A DNA stretch of 43,465 nucleotides from Microcoleus sp. FACHB-1515 (GCF_014696105.1 NZ_JACJPO010000049.1:1-43465); one strand, 5' to 3'; positions 1 through 9,580 are shown, counted from the first letter of the stretch. The notes: generated from the letters alone by a model not told the origin. Made by a program: numbers and translations.

Positions 1-60
1 ATAGCGCTGCTCTAACTCGTCCACACTCAAATGCTCGGCGATTTGAATTCGTTTGGGCAT
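1..60 (-). CDS. Start of an IS630-type transposase gene, cut by the window edge
   Basis: Read on the minus strand from an ATG at 60, the sequence is open to the window edge and gives 20 residues beginning MPKRIQIAEH and ending DELEQRY. This resembles the N-terminus of the helix-turn-helix part of IS630-family transposases common in cyanobacteria, which mobilise their element by DDE chemistry at TA targets. Only the first 20 codons are visible, so neither the catalytic domain nor whether the gene is intact can be judged. I could not fix a terminal inverted repeat in the AT-rich DNA just upstream (61-195). The family call comes from memory of the N-terminal pattern and is moderate. Confidence 0.5.
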   Translation of the reverse strand, partial: MPKRIQIAEHLSVDELEQRY

Positions 61-195
61 TGGTCGTATCAAGTGCTACCCCTTTATTATGGGCTTTTAC
101 CCGGATTTAATATTAAGTTTGCTTCGCAGTGTACTAAAGTGTGACACTTTAAAGTTTGCTAATTGAAAAAAGTGAAAAAGCGATCGAATCAAAAA

Positions 196-438
196 CTAGC
201 TCATTGAGCCTTCATCACTGAACGTTGGCATTTTGGGTTTGAGGATAAACAAGCTCAGCAGGCCGATCGCCATCATCAACACCTGAGCAAGCTTAAGCAA
301 GGTCAAGTGTTCTTCCGTTAACACACCAACAGTTCGTTCAATCAGGCCGAACATCCAAACCGCGATCGACATCAGCCAAATGCAAGTTTTGAGACTCGCT
401 GATGCAAGAGAAGCACTCATTAATTGTCGGTTTACCAT
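196..438 (-). CDS. Small hypothetical membrane protein (80 aa)
   Basis: An 80-residue ORF starting at an ATG preceded by AGGAG only a few bases upstream, a close but plausible ribosome binding site. It has two hydrophobic stretches, about residues 16-33 and 47-66, joined by a short polar loop and ending in a polar tail, so a two-helix inner-membrane protein is likely. No family was recognised. It lies between a transposase gene start and a decayed region, with no obvious partner. Later in-frame ATGs exist, so the start is not certain. Confidence 0.5.
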   Translation of the reverse strand: MVNRQLMSASLASASLKTCIWLMSIAVWMFGLIERTVGVLTEEHLTLLKLAQVLMMAIGLLSLFILKPKMPTFSDEGSMS

Positions 439-833
439 ACACTCCTATCAAGGCAACAATTGACAACAAGTTTCAGTCGAAATTTGCAAAAAACAAATTT
501 ATTTTTGAGAAATTAACTGTCTACCACACTAAGAAAACAAGGATTGAATGAATTCGACCCTAGGCGGGAGTTAAGGCTTGATTAACATGCTCTTAGGATT
601 GAAGAAGCAACTGTATGATTCAACACAATCAAGCTCAGTCCAATCGATTTTTTGGGTGCAGGAAAATTGAGATGGCGCTCAAGTTGCTATGTGATTGAAT
701 GAACACTTTAGCTTAAAAATATTCTACTCATTCAGATAGAGCGATCGATTCGACATCACTTCTTCAGTCAGAGTAATCAACAGTTTCACCTTGCGTAGCA
801 TGAAAGCATCAAAACTTCTTTTAATCTTGATTT
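439..833. other. Intergenic stretch with no recognised gene
   Basis: About 395 bases, AT-rich, between the small membrane protein (minus) and the SDR remnant (plus). No ORF with a family signature, no clear terminator hairpin and no RNA gene was seen. It probably holds the divergent promoters of the two flanking genes, but no -10/-35 pair is convincing by eye. Confidence 0.5.
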
Positions 834-1133
834 ATGAGCGCGAGTCAAAGTGTATTGCTGCTGACTACAGGTGCGATCGGCACGCTGTTCAGTTCTATTG
901 TGGTCGATCGCTGGTGGCGCGAACGCATCTATGGCCTGCCCGGAAAAACAATTCTAATCACCGGAGGTTCACGCGGATTAGGACTTGTGCTGTCTCGCCA
1001 ACTGATCAATGCAGGTGCAAAGCTGGCAATTTGTGCGCGGGATGCAGCAGAACTAGAGCAGGCGCGAACAGAATTAGAGCAGCACCGTGAAGTATTAGCC
1101 TTGCCTCATATTCCTTCGTTAATCACTCGTTGA
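834..1133 (+). pseudogene. Truncated short-chain dehydrogenase (SDR), N-terminal part only
   Basis: The ORF begins with a short hydrophobic segment (residues about 7-25), then GKTILITGGSRGLGL near residues 37-51. This is the glycine-rich TGxxxGxG NAD(P)-binding fold of classical SDRs, followed by the second strand (AICARD) and a helix. Homology stops at about residue 85, before the expected acidic strand, the NAG motif and the catalytic Tyr-xxx-Lys. SDRs are usually about 250 residues; this has 99, and the last dozen codons appear to read into unrelated DNA. The truncation point abuts an IS5-type relic on the opposite strand, which suggests the SDR was cut by insertion or deletion. It cannot be a functional oxidoreductase. 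Confidence 0.75.
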
Positions 1134-1236
1134 TCACAAAGTTGCGACACAGTGCGTTAAAGCTTGCCGTTAGATCGGGGAATGCCCTGTCGAAATAGCA
1201 GAAATGACGCTGGGATTTGATTGAGAGATTGAGCAT
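1123..1236 (-). other. 37-codon ORF of unknown origin within the relic region
   Basis: An intact minus-strand reading frame from an ATG at 1236 to a TGA at 1123. It includes FDRAFPDLTASFNALC and ends RNFVINE. It overlaps the tail of the SDR remnant (other strand) and the end of the IS5-type relic. The composition looks protein-like, so it may be the C-terminus of another decayed gene, but I do not recognise the family. Confidence 0.2.
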
Positions 1237-1513
1237 CTATAGCCAGCACTTGGCGTTGCTTGTCGGTTTCATTTCCGTTGCACTTAATCTCGAACGCCGT
1301 TAAGCATCACTCGCCATACTCCGTTGATGCGCCAGGTGTGAAAGTAACGATAAACCGTTTTCTAGGGTGGAAACTTGTGCGGCAGTAGTCGTCAAGCACA
1401 ACCGCTGTGAAGATAAAAAATGGCGTTGATGATCTCACGTACATCTGTCTCGTAGGTTTCGGTTCATGCTTCCAGTCTGGCGAATGCGGATAATGACGCT
1501 ACTTCTCAGTCAT
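1225..1513 (-). pseudogene. IS5-type transposase relic, with stops and frameshifts
   Basis: Translation of the minus strand in changing frames gives REIINAIFYLHSGCA, stop, RLLPHKFPP, stop, KTVYRYFHTWRINGVW, then after further damage ATPSAG and IDAQS. This is the conserved N-terminal block of IS5/IS1031-type transposases (usual pattern: NAIFYLLRTGCxWRxLPxxFPPWxTVYxxF). The two in-frame stops, TGA at 1392-1394 and TAG at 1362-1364, fall exactly where the family has tryptophan, so each is a one-base change from TGG. Frameshifts lie near 1445 and 1240. The C-terminal DDE part is missing. It is a dead copy, wedged between the truncated SDR and the pentapeptide gene. Confidence 0.8.
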
Positions 1514-1517
1514 CCTC

Positions 1518-2192
1518 TTAGTGATAGCGAACAACGCCATCCGGCATAATTGCCAAGTCCAATCTTGCTCCGGTTAAATTTGCGCCATTCAAATTCGCGC
1601 CCGTCAAATCGGCATAGCGCAAATCGGCATTTGAGAGGTCGGCGTTTTTGAGGTTGGCGTCGCGCAAAATCGCTCCATAGAGGCTGGCGTTGCGGAGGAG
1701 GGCATTTTCCAGCTTGACGCCTGTGAGGTTCGCGTCGCGGCATTCGATGCGATCGAGCGTCGCCTCACTCAGATCTGAGTGTGCCAAGCTGGTGTTGAGA
1801 AATTGCGCTTCTGTCAAATCGGCTCCCCGCAAATTGGCATTCTCGACATCGGCTCCATAGAAGTGAGCGGCAACGAGGCTTGCTCGATCGAGTTTCGCCT
1901 GATGCAGAATTGCGTTGATCAGTTTGGTGCGATCGAGCGTTGCCTCGGTTAAAGTGGCGAGCCGCAGATTGATTCGGCTCATATCTTGATTGCTGAAGTT
2001 TGCGCCTGCGAGGTTGCAGCCGATGCAGCGACGGTTGAGCAATACCTGTTCGGGGTCGCTGGGGGCAGTGGCTACTGCTTCCACTGCGGCAGGCGGATTG
2101 TCTTGCGCTTGGGTTTGAGTGGCAAGGTGGAGGGCGATCGGTAGAACAGCCGCTGAAATGGCTGCGATGATTGACAGGATTTGCAGATTCAT
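1518..2192 (-). CDS. Exported pentapeptide-repeat protein
   Basis: A 224-residue protein. Residues 1-30 form a signal-like segment (hydrophobic core ILSIIAAISAAVLPIAL, then AQA), so it is probably periplasmic or lumenal. From about residue 52 it has a Cys-x-x-Cys pair (RRCIGCNLAGANF), then continuous A(D/N)LxX pentapeptide repeats to about residue 215, which form a right-handed quadrilateral beta-helix. The RRCxGCxLxGAxL opening is common in cyanobacterial members, whose functions are largely unknown. It follows pixL by 57 bases on the same strand with no obvious terminator between, so it may be the last gene of the phototaxis operon; a role there is inference. A transposase relic begins immediately after its stop. 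Confidence 0.88.
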   Translation of the reverse strand: MNLQILSIIAAISAAVLPIALHLATQTQAQDNPPAAVEAVATAPSDPEQVLLNRRCIGCNLAGANFSNQDMSRINLRLATLTEATLDRTKLINAILHQAKLDRASLVAAHFYGADVENANLRGADLTEAQFLNTSLAHSDLSEATLDRIECRDANLTGVKLENALLRNASLYGAILRDANLKNADLSNADLRYADLTGANLNGANLTGARLDLAIMPDGVVRYH

Positions 2193-2249
2193 GAGTTTTG
2201 AGGGAGAGGAGGCGAGGCAGAAGGGCGATCCTCCTGCCTCTGGCCTTGA

Positions 2250-5123
2250 CTAAGCCACCAGTTGCTCTAGCGTTTGCAGCAGCGTTTGCTCGTTATATGG
2301 CTTTGAGAAGTAGGCGGTTGCGCCCAAACTCATTGCCAGTTGGCGATGTTTGTCGCCGCTGCGCGAGGTGAGCATGGCGATCGGAATTTGCTCAAAGGCG
2401 GGCATCGATTTGACTTTGGCAAGAAAGCCGTAGCCGTCGAGTCGAGGCATTTCGATGTCGCAGATCACGGCTTGGATGGGCAGTCCGGTCGAAAGTTTTT
2501 CGAGTGCGTCTTCGCCATCTTTGGCCTGGGCGACTTCGTATCCGGCCTTTTCCAGCGTCAGGGCGAGCAGGCGGCGGACGTTGATCGAGTCGTCTACCAC
2601 AAGAATTGTGGGTTTGCGATCGATCGTCGTGGCAGAAGCCAAGGTGAGCAAAACGGGCGCGGTCGGCAGCATCGGCGGAGTGGGGGCAGGTGCAGCAGCC
2701 AGCCAGTGCAGCAGGTCGGGCACGTTGACTAGGGGCACGACGCGACCGTCGCCCAAAATGGTGCAGTTGCTAAATCCGGCGGGCATCGGCAGATTGCCTT
2801 CGACACGCCGGATTGCAACTTCCTGTTCGCCCCAGCAGCGATCGACCTGAAGCGCGACCATCTGCGTTCCCTGATTGACGATTAAGATCGTCGGGACGTT
2901 GATGACGGGCGGCGTTTCGAGTCCTTCCATTTGGCGCGGACAGTGGAACTTGAGCCAATTACCCAATCGCACAAGCTGGACGAGCGAATTTTGCCAGCCG
3001 ATCGCCTCGCTGCCTGCGGTTTGAATGACGCGATCGGCCTCCAGAACCGACATTTCTTCGATTACGTCGGTCGGGAAGGCGATCAGCATTCCGTTACTTT
3101 CGGCCAGCACGACGCGAGCGACCGAAAGTGTGAACGGAACGGAGATCGTGAAGACTGTTCCGACTCCCGCTTCGGTGTTGACCGTGATTTCGCCGCGCAC
3201 CTGTCGGAGGTTGCTGCGAACCACATCCATGCCGACGCCGCGACCGGACAAGGCTGTCACCTGATCTTTGGTGCTGAAGCCGGGTTCAAAAATCAGCGAC
3301 AGCAGTTCTTCGTCGCTGGCCGCTGCCAGCAGCGTTTCGTCGAGTCCCATTTGGCGGGCACGATCGCGCACTCGATCGAGCGGAATGCCGCCCCCGTCGT
3401 CGCGAATTTCGATCTGGGTGCGGTTGCCTTTGTGAAAGGCGCGAATTTCGATCGATCCGGTTTCGGGTTTGCCGCGATCGCGCCTGAGTTGAACGTTCTC
3501 GATGCCGTGATCGAAAGCGTTGCGAATCAGGTGCATCAGCGGATCGCTGAGCGCTTCGAGGATGTTGCGATCGACCAGCGTGTTCGCCCCTTGCAGCTTA
3601 AGCTGGACGGGCTTGTCGTACTGCAACGACAGCTCGCGCAGGGCTTTCGGGAAGCGCTCGACCACATCTGACAGTGGACGCATCCGAATTTGACTGAGAT
3701 TCGTCTGAAGCTGTTTGGCCGTTTTCTTGAGATCGTGGCTGGTCTGGTCGCTGTCTTCCAGGCCAAGCTCAATGTCGCTGGTGACTTCTTGAATCTGGAC
3801 GATCGTTTCCATCACCGACTGCGCCACGAGATGCACTTCGCCGTAGCGATCGAATTCGAGCGCGTCAAAGTTGAAGTCGTTTTCCGGCGGCAACTGGCGC
3901 AACTGCGTTTTGTCGTAGGTCGATCGCCACTGCGAATTGGCTTCGTCCAACACCTGGACGCGCTGAGACAGCATTCGCACCATGCTCCGCAAGCGCTTCA
4001 GGTGCAGATCGAGTCGATTGCGCTCGATCGTCAGTTCGCCAAACAAATCGTTGAGCGTGTTGAGCTGCTTCATCGGGACGCGCACCGAGTTGTCTGGCTC
4101 GTCCTCGATCGGTTCGGGCGCAACGCGATAGGCACTGGCGCGATCGCTCCGGGTCGACGCCGCGACAGGTTGCGGTTCCTCGGCTTCCGGTTCCGGGTAG
4201 AAAATTTCTTCCTCGGCTTGCGGATAGAAGAGTTCTTCCTCCGATTCCGCAATCAAATCGATCGCAGGCAGATCGTCAGCCTGAGCATGGAACGGATGCA
4301 CTTCGACGATCGTGGGTTCATCGCTGCTGCTAAATTCGATCGGCTCGATCGTTTCAGCGGCAATACCGGGAATCGATCGCGGCATCAAATCAAGCTGTCC
4401 GGCCAGCACGAGGGCTTGCGATCGCCGCCATGCTTGTAGGGCTTGCGTCGCGATCGACGTGATGTCGGGCGATTGAGCGAGGTGAAAGGCGATCGATTCG
4501 CAAAGCTGCACGAACGCTTCAATCTGAAGCATTTCACCCAGTCCGCCCAATTCTTGCGCCAAGACTTCGACTTCTTCACGCAGGCAGGGGTCTTGGGCAT
4601 TGAGGACAGATTCGAGCCGCTGGAGGCAGCCCTCGACCTCGGTTTCAAACAGCAGCGGCACGATATCTTGACCGTCTTCGGGAGACAGCATCGACTGGGC
4701 ATCTTCGTCTTGCGGATCGCCCAAGCGATCGTGCAGTTGCGTAAAGATCGATTCGACCTGCGATTCCAGCCAGCCTTCGGGCGGAACGATTTGATTTTTG
4801 CTGGCGGCGATCGACTGCGCGATGCAGTCAATTCCGCCGAGCAACAGCGCTTCAAGTTCTCCGTCCAGGGCGATCGAATTGCGCTGGACTTTCAGAACTT
4901 TGAACGAATCTTCTAGTCGATGGGCGAGGGCGCTCAATTCGTGGTAGCCCATCATGCCTGCGCCGCCTTTGATCGAGTGGGCAGCGCGGAGGGCGGCGTT
5001 GATTTTGCCGCTGTCGATGCCCTGTTGGGCAATGCCGAGGACGGCGGCTTCGAGCGTTCCTAAATAGGCTTGCGCTTCATCGAGGAACTGACGCTGAATT
5101 TCAAGTTCTTTCTCGTGTGACAC
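2250..5123 (-). CDS. pixL: CheA-type hybrid histidine kinase of the Pix phototaxis system
   Basis: A 957-residue hybrid kinase. An N-terminal Hpt domain carries the phosphorylatable histidine H49 in AAHSIKGGAG. An acidic, Pro/Glu-rich linker (about 270-340) leads to the dimerisation and ATPase core, with the N-box in LMHLIRNAFDHGIE, then RDDGGGIP and SGRGVGMDVV. A CheW-like domain follows, then a C-terminal receiver with D889 in VICDIEMP and the conserved Lys in YFSKPY. In Synechocystis the equivalent CheA-like protein autophosphorylates under control of the PixJ receptor and passes phosphate to PixG/PixH-type receivers that steer type IV pili. It starts 5 bases after pixJ, so the two are probably cotranscribed. 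The name rests on operon order and architecture. Confidence 0.93.
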   Translation of the reverse strand: MSHEKELEIQRQFLDEAQAYLGTLEAAVLGIAQQGIDSGKINAALRAAHSIKGGAGMMGYHELSALAHRLEDSFKVLKVQRNSIALDGELEALLLGGIDCIAQSIAASKNQIVPPEGWLESQVESIFTQLHDRLGDPQDEDAQSMLSPEDGQDIVPLLFETEVEGCLQRLESVLNAQDPCLREEVEVLAQELGGLGEMLQIEAFVQLCESIAFHLAQSPDITSIATQALQAWRRSQALVLAGQLDLMPRSIPGIAAETIEPIEFSSSDEPTIVEVHPFHAQADDLPAIDLIAESEEELFYPQAEEEIFYPEPEAEEPQPVAASTRSDRASAYRVAPEPIEDEPDNSVRVPMKQLNTLNDLFGELTIERNRLDLHLKRLRSMVRMLSQRVQVLDEANSQWRSTYDKTQLRQLPPENDFNFDALEFDRYGEVHLVAQSVMETIVQIQEVTSDIELGLEDSDQTSHDLKKTAKQLQTNLSQIRMRPLSDVVERFPKALRELSLQYDKPVQLKLQGANTLVDRNILEALSDPLMHLIRNAFDHGIENVQLRRDRGKPETGSIEIRAFHKGNRTQIEIRDDGGGIPLDRVRDRARQMGLDETLLAAASDEELLSLIFEPGFSTKDQVTALSGRGVGMDVVRSNLRQVRGEITVNTEAGVGTVFTISVPFTLSVARVVLAESNGMLIAFPTDVIEEMSVLEADRVIQTAGSEAIGWQNSLVQLVRLGNWLKFHCPRQMEGLETPPVINVPTILIVNQGTQMVALQVDRCWGEQEVAIRRVEGNLPMPAGFSNCTILGDGRVVPLVNVPDLLHWLAAAPAPTPPMLPTAPVLLTLASATTIDRKPTILVVDDSINVRRLLALTLEKAGYEVAQAKDGEDALEKLSTGLPIQAVICDIEMPRLDGYGFLAKVKSMPAFEQIPIAMLTSRSGDKHRQLAMSLGATAYFSKPYNEQTLLQTLEQLVA

Positions 5124-5128
5124 CGATG

Positions 5129-8100
5129 TTACCCCCTTTCGCCGACTTCAAATTCACCGACCGAGGCTTGCAGTTCTTGAGCGATCGCCACCGTCTGCCG
5201 CAAGGCTCCCGACACCTGCTTGGAAGAAGTCGAAGTGCGCTTGGAGACTTGCGCGATGTCTTTCATCAGGCGGGTCACTACCTCCGAGGTTTCCACCTGC
5301 GAAGCGGTCGCCTGCGAAATCGACTGCACCAACTGATCGATCTGCTGCGACACATTGAGAATCTGACTGAGGCTTTGCTTTGCGCCCTCGACAAGCTGCG
5401 TGCCTTCAACGACTTGAGCGGTACTTTCTTCCATCGCCTGAACGACCATGCTAGTTTCGCGCTGGATGTTGTTGACGATCGCCTCAATCTCTTGCGTGGC
5501 GGCACTCGATCGCGCAGCCAGTTCGCCGACTTCTTCGGCCACGACTGCAAAGCCCTGACCTTCTTCTCCGGCTCTGGCCGCTTCGATGCCCGCATTGATG
5601 GCGAGCAGGTTGGTCTGCATGGCAATCTGGTTAATCAGCGAGACGACCTTGGAGATTTGCTGCGAGGCTTCACCCAATCGCTTTACTTTCTTGGCCGTTT
5701 CGCCAACGGTCTCGCGCAGGCTGAGGATGTTCTGGACGGTGAGATCCATCGCCTGACCACCGGATTCTGCCGTAACCGAGGCGGTGCGGGCGACTGCGGC
5801 GGCTTGCTGAGCGCTTTCGGCAACGGCCTGGATCGATCGCGTCATTTCCTGCATCGAGTCCAATGTCCGCGTTGTTTCTTCTGCCTGAATCAAAGCGGCT
5901 TCGGCCAGTTGGCGAATCGCGCCTTCGTTTTCACCCAGCGAGCTGTTGACCTGCGTTGCTGAGTCTTTTACCTTCGTGACGATTTGGCGGAGGCTTTCCA
6001 CGATCGAGTTGAAGAAGTCTGCCACCGTGCCGATTTCGCCTGCCGTCACGTCCGCGCGGACGGTCAAGTCACCTCTGGTTGCGCCTTCCACATCGCTCAG
6101 CAGGCCAAGAAGCTGCATTTGCAGCGATTCTTTTTGCTGACGGCGTTCTTCGGACAAGGCTTCCGCTTCGAGGCGGGCTTGTTCGCGCTGGGCAAACAGG
6201 TCAGCTTGCTCTAGCGCAAAGCCAAGCTGAATTCCGGCCTGCCGCAAAAAGTTGATGTCGGCTTCTTTCCAGTGGCGCGGCTGTCTGCACTGATGGACGA
6301 TGAGCAGGCCGATCAGTTGCTCTTTGAGCAGAATCGGCGCGACGATGTTCGCCTTCACGTGCATCGGGTCAAGCTGACGTTTGTAGCAATCGCTCAAACC
6401 AGATTCTGCGATGTTGTCCAGCGCATGAACACGACCTTGCCGATAGCGTTCAACGTACTGATTGCCAAAGCACGGATCGTCTAGCTTGATGTCGAGGGCG
6501 GGCGGGAAGCCCGGTTCGATCGATTCCGCGATCACCTTGCCGCCCCAGTCGGCATCGAACTCGTAGACCATGCAGCGATCGGCCTGCATTGCCGCCTGCA
6601 CATCGCGAACGACCGTGCGAAAAATCTGAGTGCGATCGAGCGAGTCGCGCATCCGCGACACCACTTTTGTCAACTGGCGTTCGCGCTCTGCCGTCAACTG
6701 TTGCTCTTCCAAGATTTGAGCTTGCTTGACCGCATAGCCAACCTGAACGCTGAGCTGCTGAATCAAATTGATTTCTCCGGCGTCCCACTGACGCGGGCCA
6801 GAACACTGATGGACGCAGAGCAGGCCGATCAGTTCATCTCCGACCAGAATTGGCGCAACCATGTTTGCCTGCACTTCCAGACGGCGCAAAATTTCGCAGT
6901 GACAGGCGCTCAAATCCGAGCGGTTGAGGTCTTCCACAGTGGAGATTTTGCCGCTCTTGAAGCGATCGATCGCTTCGGGCGTCAGCGGATCGTGAATTGT
7001 TTGGCCGATCGCCCGCATCCAGCCGCGACTGACGGCTTCAGCCGAAATTTCGCCACTCTTGAAACCAGGATGGAAGCGGTAAATGACAACGCGATCGACC
7101 TTCAGCACCTCGCGAATTCCTTCCACCGAAGTCCGCATAATCTCGTCACTCTTGAGCGACTGACGAATCTGGCTGGTCAGTTCGGCCAGCAGTTCGGCGC
7201 GGCGGGTAACTTGTTCTTGCTGCTGATATTGACCTTGCAGCTCAGCTTCCGACTGCGAAACGGTATCGGCCAAGTTGTTGAAGGTCTGCGTGAGCTGGCC
7301 GACTTCATCGCGAGCAAACAGTTCGGCTCTCGCTCGGCGATCGCCTCCTGCGAATGCGATCGCTGTTCGTCGCAAGCGTTCAATTGGGCTGACGATCGCA
7401 TGACCAAGCAGCATTGCGAGCAAAACATCCACGCCGATCGCCAGCGTTGCCAAAGCCAACTGGAGCTTCAAGGTGTTTTGCACCAGTTGATTGAGTCCGG
7501 CTTCGGACGTGCCGCGCACCAAAACTGCGACAGGTTCACCATTGAGTTGAGGAACGGTTTGGGCGGCAACGGTGTAGGTTTGGTCGCCGATTTTCAATCG
7601 CTGGGCGACGGGTTCGCCCGATGCCACTGCCCGCTCTAATAAATTTGAGCTGGGCAAGGCGACGTTTCGCGCGACCTCATCGATCGCTGCCCCGTCGGGT
7701 AGCTTGGCCGACGTTGCCAGGGCAAATTCCCCGTTGGGCTGAAGCTGATACACCGCGCTGTAGCCGTTGTCAAAGGCGTCCACCGTGTCGGTTGCGATCG
7801 GCGCTTTGCCGTTGACGAGATCGCCTGAGAGCAACACGCCAACCAGCCGTTGCGTATCCGGGTTGATCACGGGCGTCGCCACATAGCGAATCAGCGCATC
7901 TTGATTGCTGAAGCCGTTGGGCAGGGGTGGCGCTTCCTGCTGAAGTTCTGCCCAAGACACGATCGCGCTGGCTTTAATCTGACGTGGATTATTTAGAACC
8001 GCCTTCACTAAGCCTTGCGGGTCAAAAGGCTGTCCGCTGCGATCGCGATTGGCGTTGGCAATGATTTGTCCATCGGTTCCAATTAGCGTCGCGTATTCGA

Positions 8101-8548
8101 TGTTGCGCGATTTCAGTTCGTTCGCCAAAATTCGCCGCACATCCTGCCGCAAATCGCTGGAGAGGGTTTGGTTGCTGCTGTGGGCTTGCGCGGCTTCAAC
8201 GATCGCGGCGTTTTCCGACTGACCCCGGAAGCCAAAGCCCATGCCGTTAATTTTGGTGTTGTACTGAATGTCGGTCACGGCCAGTTCTGACTTCGCCTGA
8301 TGAACCAGTTGGGCGCGTCCGGCTCCAATAATCAGCAGCGAGCTGACGCCCACTAGACCGACGATCGAGATCGCCTCAGACGTAAACAAGCCGAGAAGCT
8401 GCTTGCGACGGACGGGCAAATTGTAGAACCATTGCAGTGCAGGATTGGGGCGGAGGGGATTGACCGGGCTGGATGGAGCAGGGACGGGCGATCGCTCAGG
8501 CTGTTCCCAGCCCTCATCGGGCTTTGCAGATCGAATCTCGATCGTCAT
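5129..8548 (-). CDS. pixJ: Chemoreceptor-type photoreceptor with two GAF domains (PixJ)
   Basis: A 1139-residue receptor. TM1 lies near residues 52-77, an extracytoplasmic sensor region spans about 80-355, TM2 is about 360-385, then a HAMP segment (388-440), GAF1 (455-610), GAF2 (630-785), a second HAMP-like stretch (815-865) and the MCP signalling domain with its conserved hairpin near 965-1010 ([19 protein letters not shown]). Both GAFs carry cyanobacteriochrome signatures. GAF1 has C549-H550 at the canonical bilin site, followed by [11 protein letters not shown], but no DXCF. GAF2 has DPCF (C693) and canonical C721, followed by Tyr rather than His. PixJ proteins sense blue/green light for positive phototaxis. 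The spectral type of each GAF here is inference. It sits 69 bases after pixI. Confidence 0.93.
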   Translation of the reverse strand: MTIEIRSAKPDEGWEQPERSPVPAPSSPVNPLRPNPALQWFYNLPVRRKQLLGLFTSEAISIVGLVGVSSLLIIGAGRAQLVHQAKSELAVTDIQYNTKINGMGFGFRGQSENAAIVEAAQAHSSNQTLSSDLRQDVRRILANELKSRNIEYATLIGTDGQIIANANRDRSGQPFDPQGLVKAVLNNPRQIKASAIVSWAELQQEAPPLPNGFSNQDALIRYVATPVINPDTQRLVGVLLSGDLVNGKAPIATDTVDAFDNGYSAVYQLQPNGEFALATSAKLPDGAAIDEVARNVALPSSNLLERAVASGEPVAQRLKIGDQTYTVAAQTVPQLNGEPVAVLVRGTSEAGLNQLVQNTLKLQLALATLAIGVDVLLAMLLGHAIVSPIERLRRTAIAFAGGDRRARAELFARDEVGQLTQTFNNLADTVSQSEAELQGQYQQQEQVTRRAELLAELTSQIRQSLKSDEIMRTSVEGIREVLKVDRVVIYRFHPGFKSGEISAEAVSRGWMRAIGQTIHDPLTPEAIDRFKSGKISTVEDLNRSDLSACHCEILRRLEVQANMVAPILVGDELIGLLCVHQCSGPRQWDAGEINLIQQLSVQVGYAVKQAQILEEQQLTAERERQLTKVVSRMRDSLDRTQIFRTVVRDVQAAMQADRCMVYEFDADWGGKVIAESIEPGFPPALDIKLDDPCFGNQYVERYRQGRVHALDNIAESGLSDCYKRQLDPMHVKANIVAPILLKEQLIGLLIVHQCRQPRHWKEADINFLRQAGIQLGFALEQADLFAQREQARLEAEALSEERRQQKESLQMQLLGLLSDVEGATRGDLTVRADVTAGEIGTVADFFNSIVESLRQIVTKVKDSATQVNSSLGENEGAIRQLAEAALIQAEETTRTLDSMQEMTRSIQAVAESAQQAAAVARTASVTAESGGQAMDLTVQNILSLRETVGETAKKVKRLGEASQQISKVVSLINQIAMQTNLLAINAGIEAARAGEEGQGFAVVAEEVGELAARSSAATQEIEAIVNNIQRETSMVVQAMEESTAQVVEGTQLVEGAKQSLSQILNVSQQIDQLVQSISQATASQVETSEVVTRLMKDIAQVSKRTSTSSKQVSGALRQTVAIAQELQASVGEFEVGERG

Positions 8549-8617
8549 GTGAAGATTTCCTTTGTGAGACAGAGAGTGACAAGAAAAGTGAGGAAAGGTG
8601 CGAAGCGTTCGGGCAGT

Positions 8618-9151
8618 TTAGGCTTCACTCTTGACGCCGAGGAGAATGGGCGACTGGACGATCGCCTCGGCATCCAAAATCAAAATGATTTCTTGCGTTT
8701 GGTCTTGCTGTTGCAGAACGCAGCCGCGCAGAAACGGAATCAAACTGAGGCTGACTTGACCGAGCGGCGACTGAATCGAGTCGGGTGAAATCCAAGACAA
8801 GCCTTCGACCTGCTGCACGGCCAAACCCAAGGGAACCGTACCGACCTGCACCATAACGAGGTTGTACTGCAACTTGTGCTGCGTGGCGTTGACTTGCAGG
8901 CCAAGCAATTGCGCGAGATCCACAACCCAGTTGACGCGACTGCGGCGATTCATCAAGCCGAGCATGGCGGCGGGCATATTGGGCATTGGCGTTAGGCGGC
9001 GCGAGGGCAGCACGATCGCTTCTTGCACATGCCGCATCGAAAAAGCAGCAGCGATATGATTACCCAGATGAAATTTCAGGTACGGATCGCCTGCTTTCGG
9101 AGTCGGCTGGCGACCCTGGGGAATTTGCGGAACGAGGGCAGAAGAATTCAT
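8618..9151 (-). CDS. pixI: CheW-like coupling protein of the Pix system
   Basis: A 177-residue CheW-fold protein: strands around YLKFHLGNHIAAAF, the MRHVQEAI segment, and the NRRSRVNWVVDLAQLLGL region that replaces the usual RG...PVIDL of chemotaxis CheW. It should bridge the MCP domain of PixJ and the P5 domain of PixL in the cytoplasm. It begins 7 bases after pixH and is followed by pixJ, the gene order of the pix (tax1) operon of Synechocystis. Length is normal for the family. The N-terminal 20 residues are Pro/Gln-rich and probably disordered. Confidence 0.9.
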   Translation of the reverse strand: MNSSALVPQIPQGRQPTPKAGDPYLKFHLGNHIAAAFSMRHVQEAIVLPSRRLTPMPNMPAAMLGLMNRRSRVNWVVDLAQLLGLQVNATQHKLQYNLVMVQVGTVPLGLAVQQVEGLSWISPDSIQSPLGQVSLSLIPFLRGCVLQQQDQTQEIILILDAEAIVQSPILLGVKSEA

Positions 9152-9158
9152 GAATGCT

Positions 9159-9536
9159 TTACCCCGCTACTGACCGCACGGCTCGCACCAACTGTTCGCG
9201 CGTAAACGGCTTGGTGACATATGCATCTGCACCTTGCTTCATGCCCCAAAGCCTGTCAATTTCTTGATTCTTTGAGGTGCAAATCACGATCGGCACGTTT
9301 TCAGTCGCCGCATGTTTCTTCAAGCTGCGGCACAGTTCAAATCCGCTCATTCCCGGCATGACGACATCGGTAATAATCACGTCGGGCTTGAAGTCGATCG
9401 CTTTTTGCAGCGCGTCTTTGGCATTAATCACGCCGATGACGCTGTAGCCACTTTCACGCAAATAGTGGCTCATCAATTCCATTTCAGATGGCGTATCTTC
9501 GACGATCAAAATTGTCGTTGTCAGCGTTGCATTCAT
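9159..9536 (-). CDS. pixH: CheY-type response regulator of the Pix system
   Basis: A stand-alone 125-residue receiver. The acidic pair is E13-D14, the phosphoacceptor D57 is in VIITDVVMPG, the switch Thr is in VICTSK and the conserved Lys is K109 in VTKPF. I chose the ATG at 9536 because it gives the standard receiver start and is preceded by GGAGAAG at proper spacing. The longer frame upstream runs back into the end of pixG with no purpose. It lies 44 bases after pixG and 7 before pixI. By analogy with Synechocystis it receives phosphate from PixL and tunes type IV pilus motility. Confidence 0.92.
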   Translation of the reverse strand: MNATLTTTILIVEDTPSEMELMSHYLRESGYSVIGVINAKDALQKAIDFKPDVIITDVVMPGMSGFELCRSLKKHAATENVPIVICTSKNQEIDRLWGMKQGADAYVTKPFTREQLVRAVRSVAG

Positions 9537-9580
9537 GTTGATAACTTCTCCAGGTTGATTTGCACTCTTGATCAAGCGGT

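Noticed and set aside
3690-4439. Long open frame (249 codons) opposite pixL
   Set aside because: Shadow of the pixL reading frame; His/Phe/Arg-rich product without family pattern.
5117-5962. 281-codon frame opposite pixJ
   Set aside because: Shadow of the MCP signalling domain on the other strand.
6701-7639. 312-codon frame opposite pixJ
   Set aside because: Antisense shadow over the GAF1/HAMP region; composition is not protein-like.
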